49,402 bases of DNA, taken from positions 1 to 49,402 of the forward strand of contig JAAUZH010000016.1 of NCBI GenBank assembly GCA_014804675.1, read 5' to 3'. The DNA is from Lachnospiraceae bacterium (GTDB lineage: Bacteria; Bacillota; Clostridia; Lachnospirales; Lachnospiraceae). Numbering within the stretch: the first letter of the stretch is position 1; every line of letters begins with the position of its first letter. A program made the position numbers and the translations under genes. This document shows, piece by piece, positions 1 through 8,271 of the stretch. Under the pieces are notes generated by a model. The model was not told the origin of the DNA. It did not search any database and was given only the letters and a program-made list of their open reading frames with translations.

Positions 1-144
1 GTGAGCCGGCATAGCCTATGGTAGTCTTAGAGGCCTTGGCAAAGTCGCCGGCACTTACGCACCGTATTTTGGTGCGTTAGTACCGCTGCGTCTTTGCAGA
101 GCGAAAGCGTGCCCCTAAGACTACCATAGGCTATGCCGGCTCAC
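1..144 (-). repeat. Interspersed long-hairpin repeat, copy A
   Basis: Positions 1-30 and 115-144 are perfect inverted complements (30 bp). The stem continues with a mismatch and three more pairs. The 83-bp core between the arms is identical, in reverse complement, to the core of a second copy near the right end (49082-49164). Inside the core is a perfect 7-bp stem (acgcacc/ggtgcgt) plus shorter GC-rich stems, so a single strand would fold into a long closing helix around a multi-stem centre. It lies 55 bp past the stop of the adjacent ABC ATPase gene and would be read in that gene's direction. The window begins exactly at the arm, so its outer boundary is unknown. I do not recognise it as a named RNA family. 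It could be a structured RNA, a MITE-like element or a REP-type repeat. Confidence 0.85.
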
Positions 145-198
145 GCATCCGTCTATCCACCTCCGCCCCACTGCATTGTTTGAACTGTTACTTTTATT

Positions 199-822
199 CT
201 ACTTCTCAAACACATAATCTGTGCCATCTATTAAAATTCCTTCTTTTATCTGATAGACTTTATCCGCCAGTTCCTTTATCAAAAAAGGTTCATGGCATGC
301 CATGATCACTGACAGGCCCTGCTCCTTTTGGCTTCTTATTTCTTTTACGAAACATTGCTGGGACTTTATATCCTGGCCGGATAAAGGCTCATCCATAAAA
401 AGCACGTCCTTTTCTCCTAATAAAGCCTGAATCATGGCTGCCTTCTGTAAGGTTCCTTTGGAAAGCTGCTTCATAGGTGTATCCAGCATATCCTCCAAAT
501 GAAAATTTTTATAATACGTCTCTAACTGCTTGCCCGCATCTATATGTAAAATGCGCTGCATATGCTCCATAAAACCGGGAATGGTAAAGGCTGATTTTTC
601 ATATCTGTCCGGAATAAAAGAAAAACGGCAGTCCGGATTTGTAATAACCTTCCCTGCCGATGGCATGGTAATCCCTGCCAGGATACGAAGAAGTGTACTT
701 TTTCCGCAGCCGTTCGTTCCTACCAGCGCAATGATCTCCCCTTCCGCTACAGATAAGCTGATATCCTTTAAGATGTCTTTTCCTTTGTATGTTTTTTTAA
801 TATTTTTTGCTTCCAGTCTCAT
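199..822 (-). CDS. ABC transporter ATP-binding protein
   Basis: A 207-residue ABC ATPase, which would power a membrane transporter at the inner face of the membrane. Walker A is GTNGCGKS (residues 35-42). The signature is a variant, LSKGT (120-124), instead of LSGGQ. Walker B ends in D144-E145 and the H-loop His is about residue 177. At 207 residues it is a minimal nucleotide-binding domain without a C-terminal extension. No permease is next to it in the window: upstream, 42 bp away on the same strand, is a lipid/polysaccharide flippase, and downstream is a repeat element. The substrate therefore cannot be inferred. A partner permease may lie to the left of the window. Confidence 0.85.
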   Translation of the reverse strand: MRLEAKNIKKTYKGKDILKDISLSVAEGEIIALVGTNGCGKSTLLRILAGITMPSAGKVITNPDCRFSFIPDRYEKSAFTIPGFMEHMQRILHIDAGKQLETYYKNFHLEDMLDTPMKQLSKGTLQKAAMIQALLGEKDVLFMDEPLSGQDIKSQQCFVKEIRSQKEQGLSVIMACHEPFLIKELADKVYQIKEGILIDGTDYVFEK

Positions 823-864
823 TTTATTTTTTATTCTCTTTCTCTTTGCATGATTAACTGCCTC

Positions 865-2496
865 TTACAGCAGCCGCACCTTCTTTGCAATCCTAACAAG
901 CACACCTCCCTTTGGAAATCGCTTAAGCTCCGCCTCCGAAATAGCGCCAATCTTGATTGCCGTCACAAAATAAATGACCGCCCCTATTCCAATTGCCCCA
1001 AACAGGGAAATCATATTGCTTTTGATCAGATAATACAGCCCTTTATAAATATAATGTGCTCCTGCTCCCATAAGGGCCGCAGCAAGAAAAGGAAGTACAA
1101 AGGTCTTCACATATTTTTGCTGATAGCCTAAACATCTTTTTATGGAAATGCCGTTTAAAATACACATAAAAAAGGAATACACAATCATGGCAATTGCCAT
1201 GGCATATAAGCCCAGATCCGTATATAAAAGCAACGGCACTAAAACCACGATCTGAAGCACCAGGGCAACCGCCGCATTGATCACCGGCATATTGACCTTT
1301 CCGATTCCCTGCAGCACACCGTTTGTCAGCGTAGATACTCCATAAAAAATAATGGAAACCGTCATTACCTGCAACAGGCCTGCTGCCAGCTCAATGGATT
1401 CCTTGGGCCTTGGAAACAGCAATGCAACCACAGGCTCCGCCAAAGAAAACAACCCTACGGCAGCAGGAATGGAAATCAGCATGGTAGTATGGATTGCCTC
1501 CCCGATCTTCTCATTGGTTTCCCTTTTTTCCCCTCTGGCATACGTGCCGGAAACTGTAGGAATAATGGCTGCGGACATGGCAGAAGCAATTGCTATAGGG
1601 ATATTTGCCAGTACAACTGCCTTTCCCGCAAAAATACCGTACATAGTGGCAATCTCTTTTTCGGAAACCTTTTTTACCGCCCCATAGATTTCCTCAAAAA
1701 TCTTTTGATTGATAGAGGTATTGGAATTATAAATAAAGGTGCTTAAAATAACGGGAGTCACCATAAATATGATAATCCGGAAAATCTGGTCCGTAGACAA
1801 AAGCTCTCTTGTCCGGTCTTTTTTTATCTGTCTGTAAATGGTGTCTTTATTAATGGAATAGACCCAGTACATGAATATAAGTGCAATCAGCACCCCTGCC
1901 CCTGTTCCAAGAGCACTTCCCATGGCCCCGTAGACCGCTCTGGTGGTATCGTCCTGATTTGCTACAATCCCTATGAGAAGATGGGCGGCTGCTAAACTGA
2001 TGACCGCATTTAAAATCTGTTCCGCAATCTGGGAGACAGAAGTCTGCAGCATGGACTTATGCGCCTGAAAATAACCCCTGAGCACTCCCAATATGCCGGA
2101 GAAAAAAATAGTGGGGGCAAACATTCTCAATACTACCACTGCATTTTTTTGCACCAGATAGGAAGCACCAAAATAAGCAAACAGACTGGCAGCACCGCCT
2201 ACGATAAACACATAAATCAAGGCACATTGAAAAATCCGATGTGCATTTTTATATTCCTTTAAAGCGAGCCTTTGGGAAATAACCTTGGAAATTGCAGAAG
2301 GAATGCTGTAAGAGGATACTAACAGGATAATCGTATAAATATTATAAGCAGAGCTGTAATATCCGTTTCCTTCGTCTCCGATAATGGCAGCCAAAGGGCT
2401 TCTATATAAAAGTCCGATAATCCGGCTGATGATTCCGGCAGCAGCCAGAATCCCCGCCTGTATGACAAAACTGTTTTTCCTGCTTTTCTGGTTCAT
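865..2496 (-). CDS. SpoVB/MurJ-like MOP-superfamily flippase
   Basis: A polytopic membrane protein of 543 residues with about 14 hydrophobic segments. It opens with an arginine-rich first helix followed by a GLLYRSPLA-type motif typical of the stage V sporulation protein B/polysaccharide biosynthesis group of the MOP flippase superfamily. Members move undecaprenyl-linked cell-wall or polysaccharide precursors across the membrane. An upstream ATG at 2583 would add 29 residues. I prefer the ATG at 2496 because an AAAAGGA ribosome site sits about 8 nt before it and nothing comparable precedes the longer start. The family assignment is firm. Whether it serves spore cortex synthesis, peptidoglycan or another polymer cannot be told from this sequence. 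Confidence 0.85.
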   Translation of the reverse strand: MNQKSRKNSFVIQAGILAAAGIISRIIGLLYRSPLAAIIGDEGNGYYSSAYNIYTIILLVSSYSIPSAISKVISQRLALKEYKNAHRIFQCALIYVFIVGGAASLFAYFGASYLVQKNAVVVLRMFAPTIFFSGILGVLRGYFQAHKSMLQTSVSQIAEQILNAVISLAAAHLLIGIVANQDDTTRAVYGAMGSALGTGAGVLIALIFMYWVYSINKDTIYRQIKKDRTRELLSTDQIFRIIIFMVTPVILSTFIYNSNTSINQKIFEEIYGAVKKVSEKEIATMYGIFAGKAVVLANIPIAIASAMSAAIIPTVSGTYARGEKRETNEKIGEAIHTTMLISIPAAVGLFSLAEPVVALLFPRPKESIELAAGLLQVMTVSIIFYGVSTLTNGVLQGIGKVNMPVINAAVALVLQIVVLVPLLLYTDLGLYAMAIAMIVYSFFMCILNGISIKRCLGYQQKYVKTFVLPFLAAALMGAGAHYIYKGLYYLIKSNMISLFGAIGIGAVIYFVTAIKIGAISEAELKRFPKGGVLVRIAKKVRLL

Positions 2497-2774
2497 GGTC
2501 TGATTCCTTTTATCTTCATCCGGATGAAACCGGCAAATTTTTTTACTAGTATTAGCATAATGTATTTTTTCCATAAAGTCCATGAAAATTTATTGCAGAC
2601 ATCCATATTTGTAAATTGCTTACATTGACTTCTTTTATTAACGCCTATTCTGATAGTCATATACTTGCAAGCTGTTTATGCAAAATCAGACTGGCTCCAT
2701 ACGAATCTATGAGGGAATATAGTTTTAGCTGAAAAAAATAATGGAAATAAATTTCCAATCCTGTCTGTTTTTCA

Positions 2775-2801
2775 TAAAGAATATAACAAATAAGCCGATA
2801 A
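2775..2801 (+). promoter_or_regulatory. Sigma-28 (SigD/FliA) promoter for the DUF6033 gene
   Basis: TAAA (2775-2778), a 15-bp spacer and GCCGATAA (2794-2801) match the flagellar sigma factor consensus TAAA-N15-GCCGATAA at every position. The predicted start is near 2808, leaving a leader of about 55 nt to the ATG at 2863, which is preceded by a strong AAGGAGG ribosome site. The rest of the 366-bp divergent gap (2497-2862) shows no gene. It must hold the promoter for the minus-strand flippase, which I could not place convincingly. Confidence 0.8.
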
Positions 2802-2862
2802 ACAATATAACAGGAACTGCAAAAGGACTTGCAGAAAAAAGATTTTAAGGAGGAAATCGAAT

Positions 2863-3675
2863 ATGGCAACTATTAATAATTCCCTGTATACACAAGCTTA
2901 CGAAACTACGTATGGTTATGAAAAAAGCAGAGAAAAGAAAAGCGTAACAAGTAATGAAGCTTCCCAAAAGGCATCTGCTGCCAATAAAGCAGAGGATACT
3001 TACAGGAAGGACAAAGTAGAAGTAAAGGGAGCCGGCACTTACGGAAGTCCAAAGCTGAGCCAGACAGCGTTGGATTATTATAACTCCCTGAAAAAGAAAT
3101 ATGGAAATCTTAATTTCGTACTGGTAGCTTCCGATAAGAAACAGGAAGCCGAAATGATGAAGGGAAGCTTTGCAAGCCCTAATGGTCTTACCGTCTTAAT
3201 CGATACAGATAAGATTGAACGGATGGCAACTGATGAAGCATATCGAAAAAAATACGAGGCGATTTTAAGCAATGCCACATCCGGCCTTTCACAAATGAAA
3301 ACTCAGCTTGGCAGTACGGCAAACAATGTAAAGGCTTATGGAATGACCGTAAATGACAACGGGATGAGCTCTTTCTTTGCAGTCATTGATAAATCACTGG
3401 CCACCCAAAAGGAGCGGATTGAAAAGAAGGCTCAGGAAAAAGTCCAGGAAAAGAAAAAAGCTGCTAAAAAAGCAGAAAAGAAAAAAGCAGAAGAACGGTT
3501 AGCGGAAAAGAGAAAATCCGCTAAGGAAGTAGACGAAGAAACCATAACCATTACTGCCAATTCTATGGATGAACTGCTTCGGAAAATCGATCAGTACTAT
3601 CAGCAGGATATGTTTAACAACCTTCGAACAGAAGAAGAAAAGGCTGTAGGCAGTCGATTGGATTTTTCTATTTAG
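2863..3675 (+). CDS. DUF6033 family protein
   Basis: A 270-residue protein resembling the clostridial DUF6033 family, whose function is not known to me. Residues 1-60 are low-complexity and polar, with many Lys, Glu, Ala and Ser. A globular part follows (about 60-185). A highly charged Lys/Ala/Glu helix, probably coiled coil, covers about 190-225, and the C-terminus is short and acidic. I see no signal peptide or membrane segment. An AAGGAGG site ends about 8 nt before the ATG. The promoter is of the flagellar sigma-28 type, so the gene is probably expressed with late motility genes. That is inference from the promoter alone, because no flagellar gene is in the window. Confidence 0.8.
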   Translation: MATINNSLYTQAYETTYGYEKSREKKSVTSNEASQKASAANKAEDTYRKDKVEVKGAGTYGSPKLSQTALDYYNSLKKKYGNLNFVLVASDKKQEAEMMKGSFASPNGLTVLIDTDKIERMATDEAYRKKYEAILSNATSGLSQMKTQLGSTANNVKAYGMTVNDNGMSSFFAVIDKSLATQKERIEKKAQEKVQEKKKAAKKAEKKKAEERLAEKRKSAKEVDEETITITANSMDELLRKIDQYYQQDMFNNLRTEEEKAVGSRLDFSI

Positions 3676-3697
3676 TAAATTTGGTAAGATTTATTTA

Positions 3698-3736
3698 AAA
3701 ACATCCGCTTTAGCCCCTGGCCTTAGCGGATGTTTT
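3698..3736. terminator. Bidirectional terminator between DUF6033 and the ABC cluster
   Basis: A perfect 12-bp stem (aaaacatccgct / agcggatgtttt) with a 15-nt loop lies between two converging genes. The minus-strand transcript has a clear T run after the stem (gtttttaaat). The plus-strand run is weaker (gttttatactcttt). Confidence 0.8.
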
Positions 3737-3775
3737 ATACTCTTTCATTTTTCTTATTTCAGTTCTTCATACCTG

Positions 3776-4585
3776 TCATTCCAATTTCATTTTTGTAACA
3801 GTACCATATTTTTCAAGGTATTTTTTCCCTTCTATCACATCTTTTTCTTGAAATTTTACATATACCATAGATACATTTCCCTTTACATTTTTGCTTTTGC
3901 AAAATTTGCTATTTGGATTTAGCAAATAAACCGTCTTTTTATTAGCTTGAAAATCCATGACCTGACAGGAAACCTTTTCCGTGAACATATTCCCAATTGG
4001 TAGATAATTTCTTTTCAGCCTGCCTACCACGGAAAATTTGTATTCTGTGTTATCTGCACCTTTATAAATAATATCTTGATTTATACTATCTTTATTTCCT
4101 TTTACGATTACCAGCTCATTTTTTTCATCTTCAAACAATCTTCCTTTTTTTACCTGAAAGAAATCAAAATTCATAAAGACATCGCTCATGTTCCTATCAT
4201 ATGTATATATGATATACTCATTCTTTTTTCCGCCCACATAGACTTGGTTAAAACAGATGAGCTGGCATTCAAATTTTTCCTCTAATTCCTTAACGATATT
4301 ATAAAATACTTCATATGCCGCCTGATCAATTTCTTCCGGTGTATCCTGATACCCTTTTAAATTTCCGCTTATGATTTGTTCCTGCGCCATTTTATTAAAC
4401 ATATTTTTATCCGGAATAAACAATTCGTATTCCTGAATAGCCTCATAATCAGATATGACTGACTGTATCCATAACTTTTTCTTTATATAAAACACAAGGA
4501 AGAAAAGTAAGATGACAAATAGCAGCAATATTGCTTTTTTTAATCTGCTACGTTGCTTTTTATTCAAATTTTGAATAAAATACAT
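3776..4585 (-). CDS. Membrane-anchored extracytoplasmic protein of the ABC cluster
   Basis: A 269-residue protein with a basic N-terminus, one membrane segment (about residues 17-34) and a large predicted extracellular domain. Stretches of that domain look distantly like the MacB/FtsX extracytoplasmic core domain, but none of the later FtsX membrane helices is present. It is the last gene of a four-gene ABC cluster. A GGGAGGT ribosome site sits about 8 nt before its ATG, inside the end of the upstream gene, and the two coding regions overlap by 26 bp, so translation is probably coupled. The function is unknown. It may be an accessory or substrate-binding subunit of the exporter. Confidence 0.7.
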   Translation of the reverse strand: MYFIQNLNKKQRSRLKKAILLLFVILLFFLVFYIKKKLWIQSVISDYEAIQEYELFIPDKNMFNKMAQEQIISGNLKGYQDTPEEIDQAAYEVFYNIVKELEEKFECQLICFNQVYVGGKKNEYIIYTYDRNMSDVFMNFDFFQVKKGRLFEDEKNELVIVKGNKDSINQDIIYKGADNTEYKFSVVGRLKRNYLPIGNMFTEKVSCQVMDFQANKKTVYLLNPNSKFCKSKNVKGNVSMVYVKFQEKDVIEGKKYLEKYGTVTKMKLE

Positions 4586-5195
4586 TTACGATACCTCCCA
4601 AAGACCAGAATATAATAGCATATCCTGTTTGTATGAAAGCCTGATATAACAATCTCTTATAATCCTCACCAAGTGGAACGATTACGGATAAATATAGATT
4701 GTCTGATAGTAATGATCCAATTAGCAGGCACAGCATAACCGCTGTAGCAACTGCGGAGGAGTGGCTGCTGTATAATATAAAATACAAAATGCCTAAAACC
4801 AAAATATTTTCAATAATGACAAATAAAGCACATTCCTTGATTGATGGATTCCAAAAACCTAAAATATTTATGGATATTTGCAAAAGGACACAGGTTATGA
4901 CAGTAAATACAAAGCTTTCCATCAGGTACATTCTTTTATTGATATAAAATACTTCCCGTCCTTCTTCCTCTACCAAATCCTGCATAAATAAAATATATGA
5001 TATGCCGCTGAATATAACATAAAATATCTGATAAAGAATTTTTACAATCAATTCTGTATAATTCCATATAGAATTCATGGACTTTAAGAATGCCATAAAT
5101 AAAGGAATAATAAACACATAGATTATCAGAAACAGACCTAAAAATTTTATTTTGCTTTTTATCAAAAGAAAAAATAAACCCATTTTTTTTCTCAT
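4560..5195 (-). CDS. Putative ABC-2-type permease, small subunit
   Basis: A 211-residue, very hydrophobic protein with about six predicted membrane helices and a basic N-terminus (MRKKMG), which suggests a cytoplasmic start. It follows the ATPase gene by only 3 bp and overlaps the next gene by 26 bp, so it is almost certainly a subunit of the same transporter. No motif identifies a named family. An AAGGT ribosome site lies 7 nt before the ATG. Base composition is AT-rich like its cluster mates. Confidence 0.7.
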   Translation of the reverse strand: MRKKMGLFFLLIKSKIKFLGLFLIIYVFIIPLFMAFLKSMNSIWNYTELIVKILYQIFYVIFSGISYILFMQDLVEEEGREVFYINKRMYLMESFVFTVITCVLLQISINILGFWNPSIKECALFVIIENILVLGILYFILYSSHSSAVATAVMLCLLIGSLLSDNLYLSVIVPLGEDYKRLLYQAFIQTGYAIIFWSLGGIVNVFYSKFE

Positions 5196-5198
5196 ATT

Positions 5199-6050
5199 TT
5201 ATACCTTCTGGCTTACATATTCAAAGTAGATGTCCTCTAATGTAACCGGCTCTTCTTCAAAGGAAAGCTTTTCCGGACTCATAATCCTATTAACTGGATA
5301 GCCATTTTTATTATAAATTTTAAGCACCATATAATCAGAATTCATTTTTTTCAATTGTTCTTCTTTCACCTCATAAACATGATTCTTGCCGCTATTTACA
5401 ATATTATTTATAGTATCCTCAATTATCTTTACTCCATTTTTCATTATAATGACTTTATCACATAATGCTTCCATATCTTCCACAATATGGGTAGAAATAA
5501 TGACAATCCTATCTCTTCCAATCTTTGAAATAATCTTCTTAAAACGCATCCTTTCCTCTAAATCCAGGCCAGTAGTAGGTTCATCAAATATCAATATTTC
5601 AGGCTGGCCCAATAATGCCTGGGCAATTCCCAACCGTCTGATCATTCCACCGGAAAGCTTTTTTATCTTTGTCTTCATACGATCATCAAGATTTACCAGC
5701 TTCAAACAACTTTCTATTTCCTTATCCCTTTTCTCTTTTTCTATTTCTTTCATTCCTGCAAAATACAGCATGAAGTCCCGGACACTCATATTTTTAAAAA
5801 TTCCAAATTTTTGAGGCAGATACCCGATTGTACCAACTCCAGGTGAACAAAACTCTCCTTGATTGTCTACAAATCCAATAGCTCCCTTTTCTATATCATA
5901 GATTCCTACTATACAGCGAAGTAAGGTAGTTTTTCCGGCTCCATTTGTCCCTAAAATTCCATATATTCCATTTTCAAATCGAATGCTTAAATTGTCTAAT
6001 GCCTTATTTTTTCCAAACTTTTTTTCTACATTCTTCATAATTATTTTCAT
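5199..6050 (-). CDS. ABC transporter ATP-binding protein (exporter type)
   Basis: A 283-residue ABC ATPase of the BcrA/CcmA type, usually paired with ABC-2 permeases for export or self-immunity. Walker A GTNGAGKT is at residues 34-41, signature LSGGM at 132-136, Walker B ends in D156-E157, and the H-loop His is about residue 188. The last 60 or so residues form a C-terminal extension typical of this subgroup. It sits between two membrane-protein genes of the same cluster, 18 bp after the large permease gene and 3 bp before the small one. The substrate is unknown. Confidence 0.9.
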   Translation of the reverse strand: MKIIMKNVEKKFGKNKALDNLSIRFENGIYGILGTNGAGKTTLLRCIVGIYDIEKGAIGFVDNQGEFCSPGVGTIGYLPQKFGIFKNMSVRDFMLYFAGMKEIEKEKRDKEIESCLKLVNLDDRMKTKIKKLSGGMIRRLGIAQALLGQPEILIFDEPTTGLDLEERMRFKKIISKIGRDRIVIISTHIVEDMEALCDKVIIMKNGVKIIEDTINNIVNSGKNHVYEVKEEQLKKMNSDYMVLKIYNKNGYPVNRIMSPEKLSFEEEPVTLEDIYFEYVSQKV

Positions 6051-6068
6051 GATAATTTGCCTAATTCC

Positions 6069-7715
6069 TCATTTTAAATCATTTAAACATTGTATGTACT
6101 GTTCTTTGTACCAATTTACTAAATACTCCTCTTTAAACATATAACACATAACCAGGTCATCAAAATATGCTTCTCTGTCAGCTGCATTAATACCTGGAAT
6201 CCATACGAATATCTTATCTGTTAAGGATTCCTTTAATCCACCTTTAAAATCTTGAAACTTATTTACTGTTTCTTTTATATCTTTTAATATCCTGTCTTCA
6301 TCATAGGTGGCAGGAAATAAAAAACGGCATCCTTCATAATCAATTTCATTTACAAAACCGCTCAAAAGCATTACTTCTTTTACACATCCCTTAAAGCTTC
6401 CCGAATCATCCATGGACAAATTACTATATATCTTTTGCGAAGAATTTACTTGAATAGAAAATGGCACAGCCTCTGGCAGTTCCATTTTATAAAAGCATCT
6501 GTTTTTTTCATCATAAACCTTATGAAAGCCGGCAATTGGATAATATGGCACTCCCGGGGGTAAATAAATGCCTGCATATTCTGCGTAAAACGGGCATCCA
6601 TTTCCTTCATATACAAAGGTAATATTTTTCATATCATTTGTCGAATCAATTGATAAATAATCCCCATCCCTTCTATAGGTTAAATCATTTCCTGACTGAT
6701 CATAGATTTTGGTAACAGAAAAATCATGATAAAGGGTAAATAAAAGTTCTTTTTCTTCCCTGTTCCTTTCTATCGATACAGTTACAGAAGCTTTTATTTG
6801 ATTAGAAATAGTTAATTCTATATCATAGCCTTTTGTAACAAATCCACTCTCTTTTTTTTCAAGTGCCAATAATCCTAAATAATGTGTCTGGCTATATAAC
6901 ATAGAACTCTTTTTTCCCAAATTAGTTAGATTTGTATGCGGAATCAAAAAAACCAATAAACAGATAATTGCAAAGAAGCCCCATACTGCGGAATATACAA
7001 TTTTTTTTACATTTTTATTAAAATAAAATTCTATGATAATCAGGTTCAAAGCAATCCAAAACAATATAACGGCCACCCTTTGAATTTGAACCGGATAGCC
7101 TAAATATCCATTTGCTACAAAATTAGAATTTTCAGGAAATACTTCAATCATAGAGGTATCAAAACCAACCCAATAATTGATTTCGTTTTTTATTGGGGAG
7201 ACAATGCAAATTACGATTGCCAAAACAATAATTCTTAGGAAATCAGAAGATAAAAGAGACAAACTCTTTCCTGTGACTATAGCTAAAACACCGCAAATAC
7301 CAATATTGATGATTATATTTAATATGATATGAACCATAAGGGAAAAGGCAATCTTAAAGCAACATGAATACATAAACACGCAATATCCTGTTACAAAAAA
7401 TGTAAAAGCCAAATGAATCATAAATACACAAAATAATTGGTTTTTTTCACTTTTTTTGTAAGAAATTCCATCTAAGGCTTCCTGCATATGATACTTGCAT
7501 AAAGAATAGAAATATTGAACGGACATTAAAAGCAGAATAATAAAATAATAAATTCCATAATTTACAATTGGATAAAGATTATCAATTATATAATAGCTGT
7601 TTTCTTTTTTTATGTATAAGCACGTTTGGCCTATTTGAAAGAGCAAGAATATACAAACAAATAGAAATAAATATATAACCTTATGTAAAAAAAGTTGTTT
7701 TAAGTAATTTTTCAT
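6069..7715 (-). CDS. ABC permease with extracytoplasmic M1-aminopeptidase-like domain
   Basis: A 548-residue protein and first gene of the cluster. Residues 1-260 contain about six or seven membrane helices in an ABC-2-like arrangement. Residues from about 275 to the end form a large extracytoplasmic domain. Its middle (near GIYLPPGVPYYP) resembles the N-terminal beta-domain of M1 aminopeptidases, which is known to be fused to some ABC permeases. There is no HExxH zinc site anywhere, so it should not be a protease. A GGGGAGGGG ribosome site precedes the ATG. The permease role is inferred from context plus helices. The M1-like resemblance is by eye and needs a profile search. Confidence 0.65.
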   Translation of the reverse strand: MKNYLKQLFLHKVIYLFLFVCIFLLFQIGQTCLYIKKENSYYIIDNLYPIVNYGIYYFIILLLMSVQYFYSLCKYHMQEALDGISYKKSEKNQLFCVFMIHLAFTFFVTGYCVFMYSCCFKIAFSLMVHIILNIIINIGICGVLAIVTGKSLSLLSSDFLRIIVLAIVICIVSPIKNEINYWVGFDTSMIEVFPENSNFVANGYLGYPVQIQRVAVILFWIALNLIIIEFYFNKNVKKIVYSAVWGFFAIICLLVFLIPHTNLTNLGKKSSMLYSQTHYLGLLALEKKESGFVTKGYDIELTISNQIKASVTVSIERNREEKELLFTLYHDFSVTKIYDQSGNDLTYRRDGDYLSIDSTNDMKNITFVYEGNGCPFYAEYAGIYLPPGVPYYPIAGFHKVYDEKNRCFYKMELPEAVPFSIQVNSSQKIYSNLSMDDSGSFKGCVKEVMLLSGFVNEIDYEGCRFLFPATYDEDRILKDIKETVNKFQDFKGGLKESLTDKIFVWIPGINAADREAYFDDLVMCYMFKEEYLVNWYKEQYIQCLNDLK

Positions 7716-7840
7716 TGCCCCTCCCCAAAGCTTTTATCTAGCTGTAATGCTGCCGTAGCCTAGACCGATTCCAGATAATTTTAATTTCCAAAATCAGACT
7801 ATTATTTATATCGTATGTACTATAAACTTGCTCTACATTT

Positions 7841-7869
7841 AAATTAACATTACATTGTTATTATGTCAA
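7841..7869 (-). promoter_or_regulatory. Possible sigma-A promoter of the ABC cluster
   Basis: On the minus strand there is a perfect TTGACA at 7869-7864, then 17 bp, then TAATTT at 7846-7841 as a weak -10. This leaves a leader of about 120 nt to the first ABC gene. The -35 is convincing and the -10 is poor. The rest of this 325-bp gap (7716-8040) holds only the terminator of the tRNA-Pro gene. Confidence 0.4.
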
Positions 7870-7986
7870 TGCCTTTTATTTATAAAATTATTAGTGAAAT
7901 TTTATATTATTCCAATTCTCCGCAATTACCATATCTTCTATCCCGCACTCTGCCAAAACCGAATCCTGAATTCCAACATTTCAATT

Positions 7987-8026
7987 AAAAAAAGAAAACA
8001 CCAGATTTAAAAAATCTGATGTTTTC
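7987..8026 (-). terminator. Terminator of tRNA-Pro
   Basis: On the minus strand, a stem of about 15 bp with one G-U pair (gaaaacatcagattt / aaatctggtgttttc) and a very short loop is followed directly by seven T residues. It lies 15 bp past the tRNA 3' end. Confidence 0.85.
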
Positions 8027-8040
8027 ATCCTTTCAAGCAA

Positions 8041-8114
8041 TCGAAGCGACGTGATTCGAACACGCGACCTCTGCGTCCCGAACGCAGCGCTCTACCAAAC
8101 TGAGCCACGCTTCG
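8041..8114 (-). tRNA. tRNA-Pro(CGG)
   Basis: A 74-nt cloverleaf on the minus strand. The acceptor stem CGAAGCG/CGCTTCG is followed by discriminator A, with no CCA encoded. The D arm contains AGTTTGGTAGAG, the anticodon stem is CTGCG/CGCAG with loop TTCGGGA (anticodon CGG, reading CCG), and the T arm is GCGTG TTCGAAT CACGT. It stands alone between the HEAT-like gene and its own terminator. The preceding stretch 8115-8271 contains only a possible TACAAT -10 for this tRNA. Confidence 0.95.
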
Positions 8115-8271
8115 ATATAATTGGCTGTTACCAACAAGCACTATTGTAACAAAAAAAAATGGTTTTGGCTATCCCTTTTTTTATTTTTTTATGGCAAATT
8201 TTATGCCAATATAGAAATAACAGGTTATTTTTCTGCTATACAATATATAATCATGAAAATCAAGAACACAA

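Noticed and set aside
1..144. Integron attC site
   Set aside because: In attC sites the conserved parts are the outer arms and the centre varies. Here the centre is identical and the arms vary, and no integrase or cassette array is present.
2657..2869. A 70-codon minus-strand frame between the flippase and DUF6033 genes
   Set aside because: It covers the sigma-28 promoter and ribosome site of the DUF6033 gene, lacks its own ribosome site and resembles no family.
6069..7715. An active M1 aminopeptidase fused to the permease
   Set aside because: There is no HExxH zinc-binding motif anywhere in the protein. Only the N-terminal-type beta-domain resemblance is seen.
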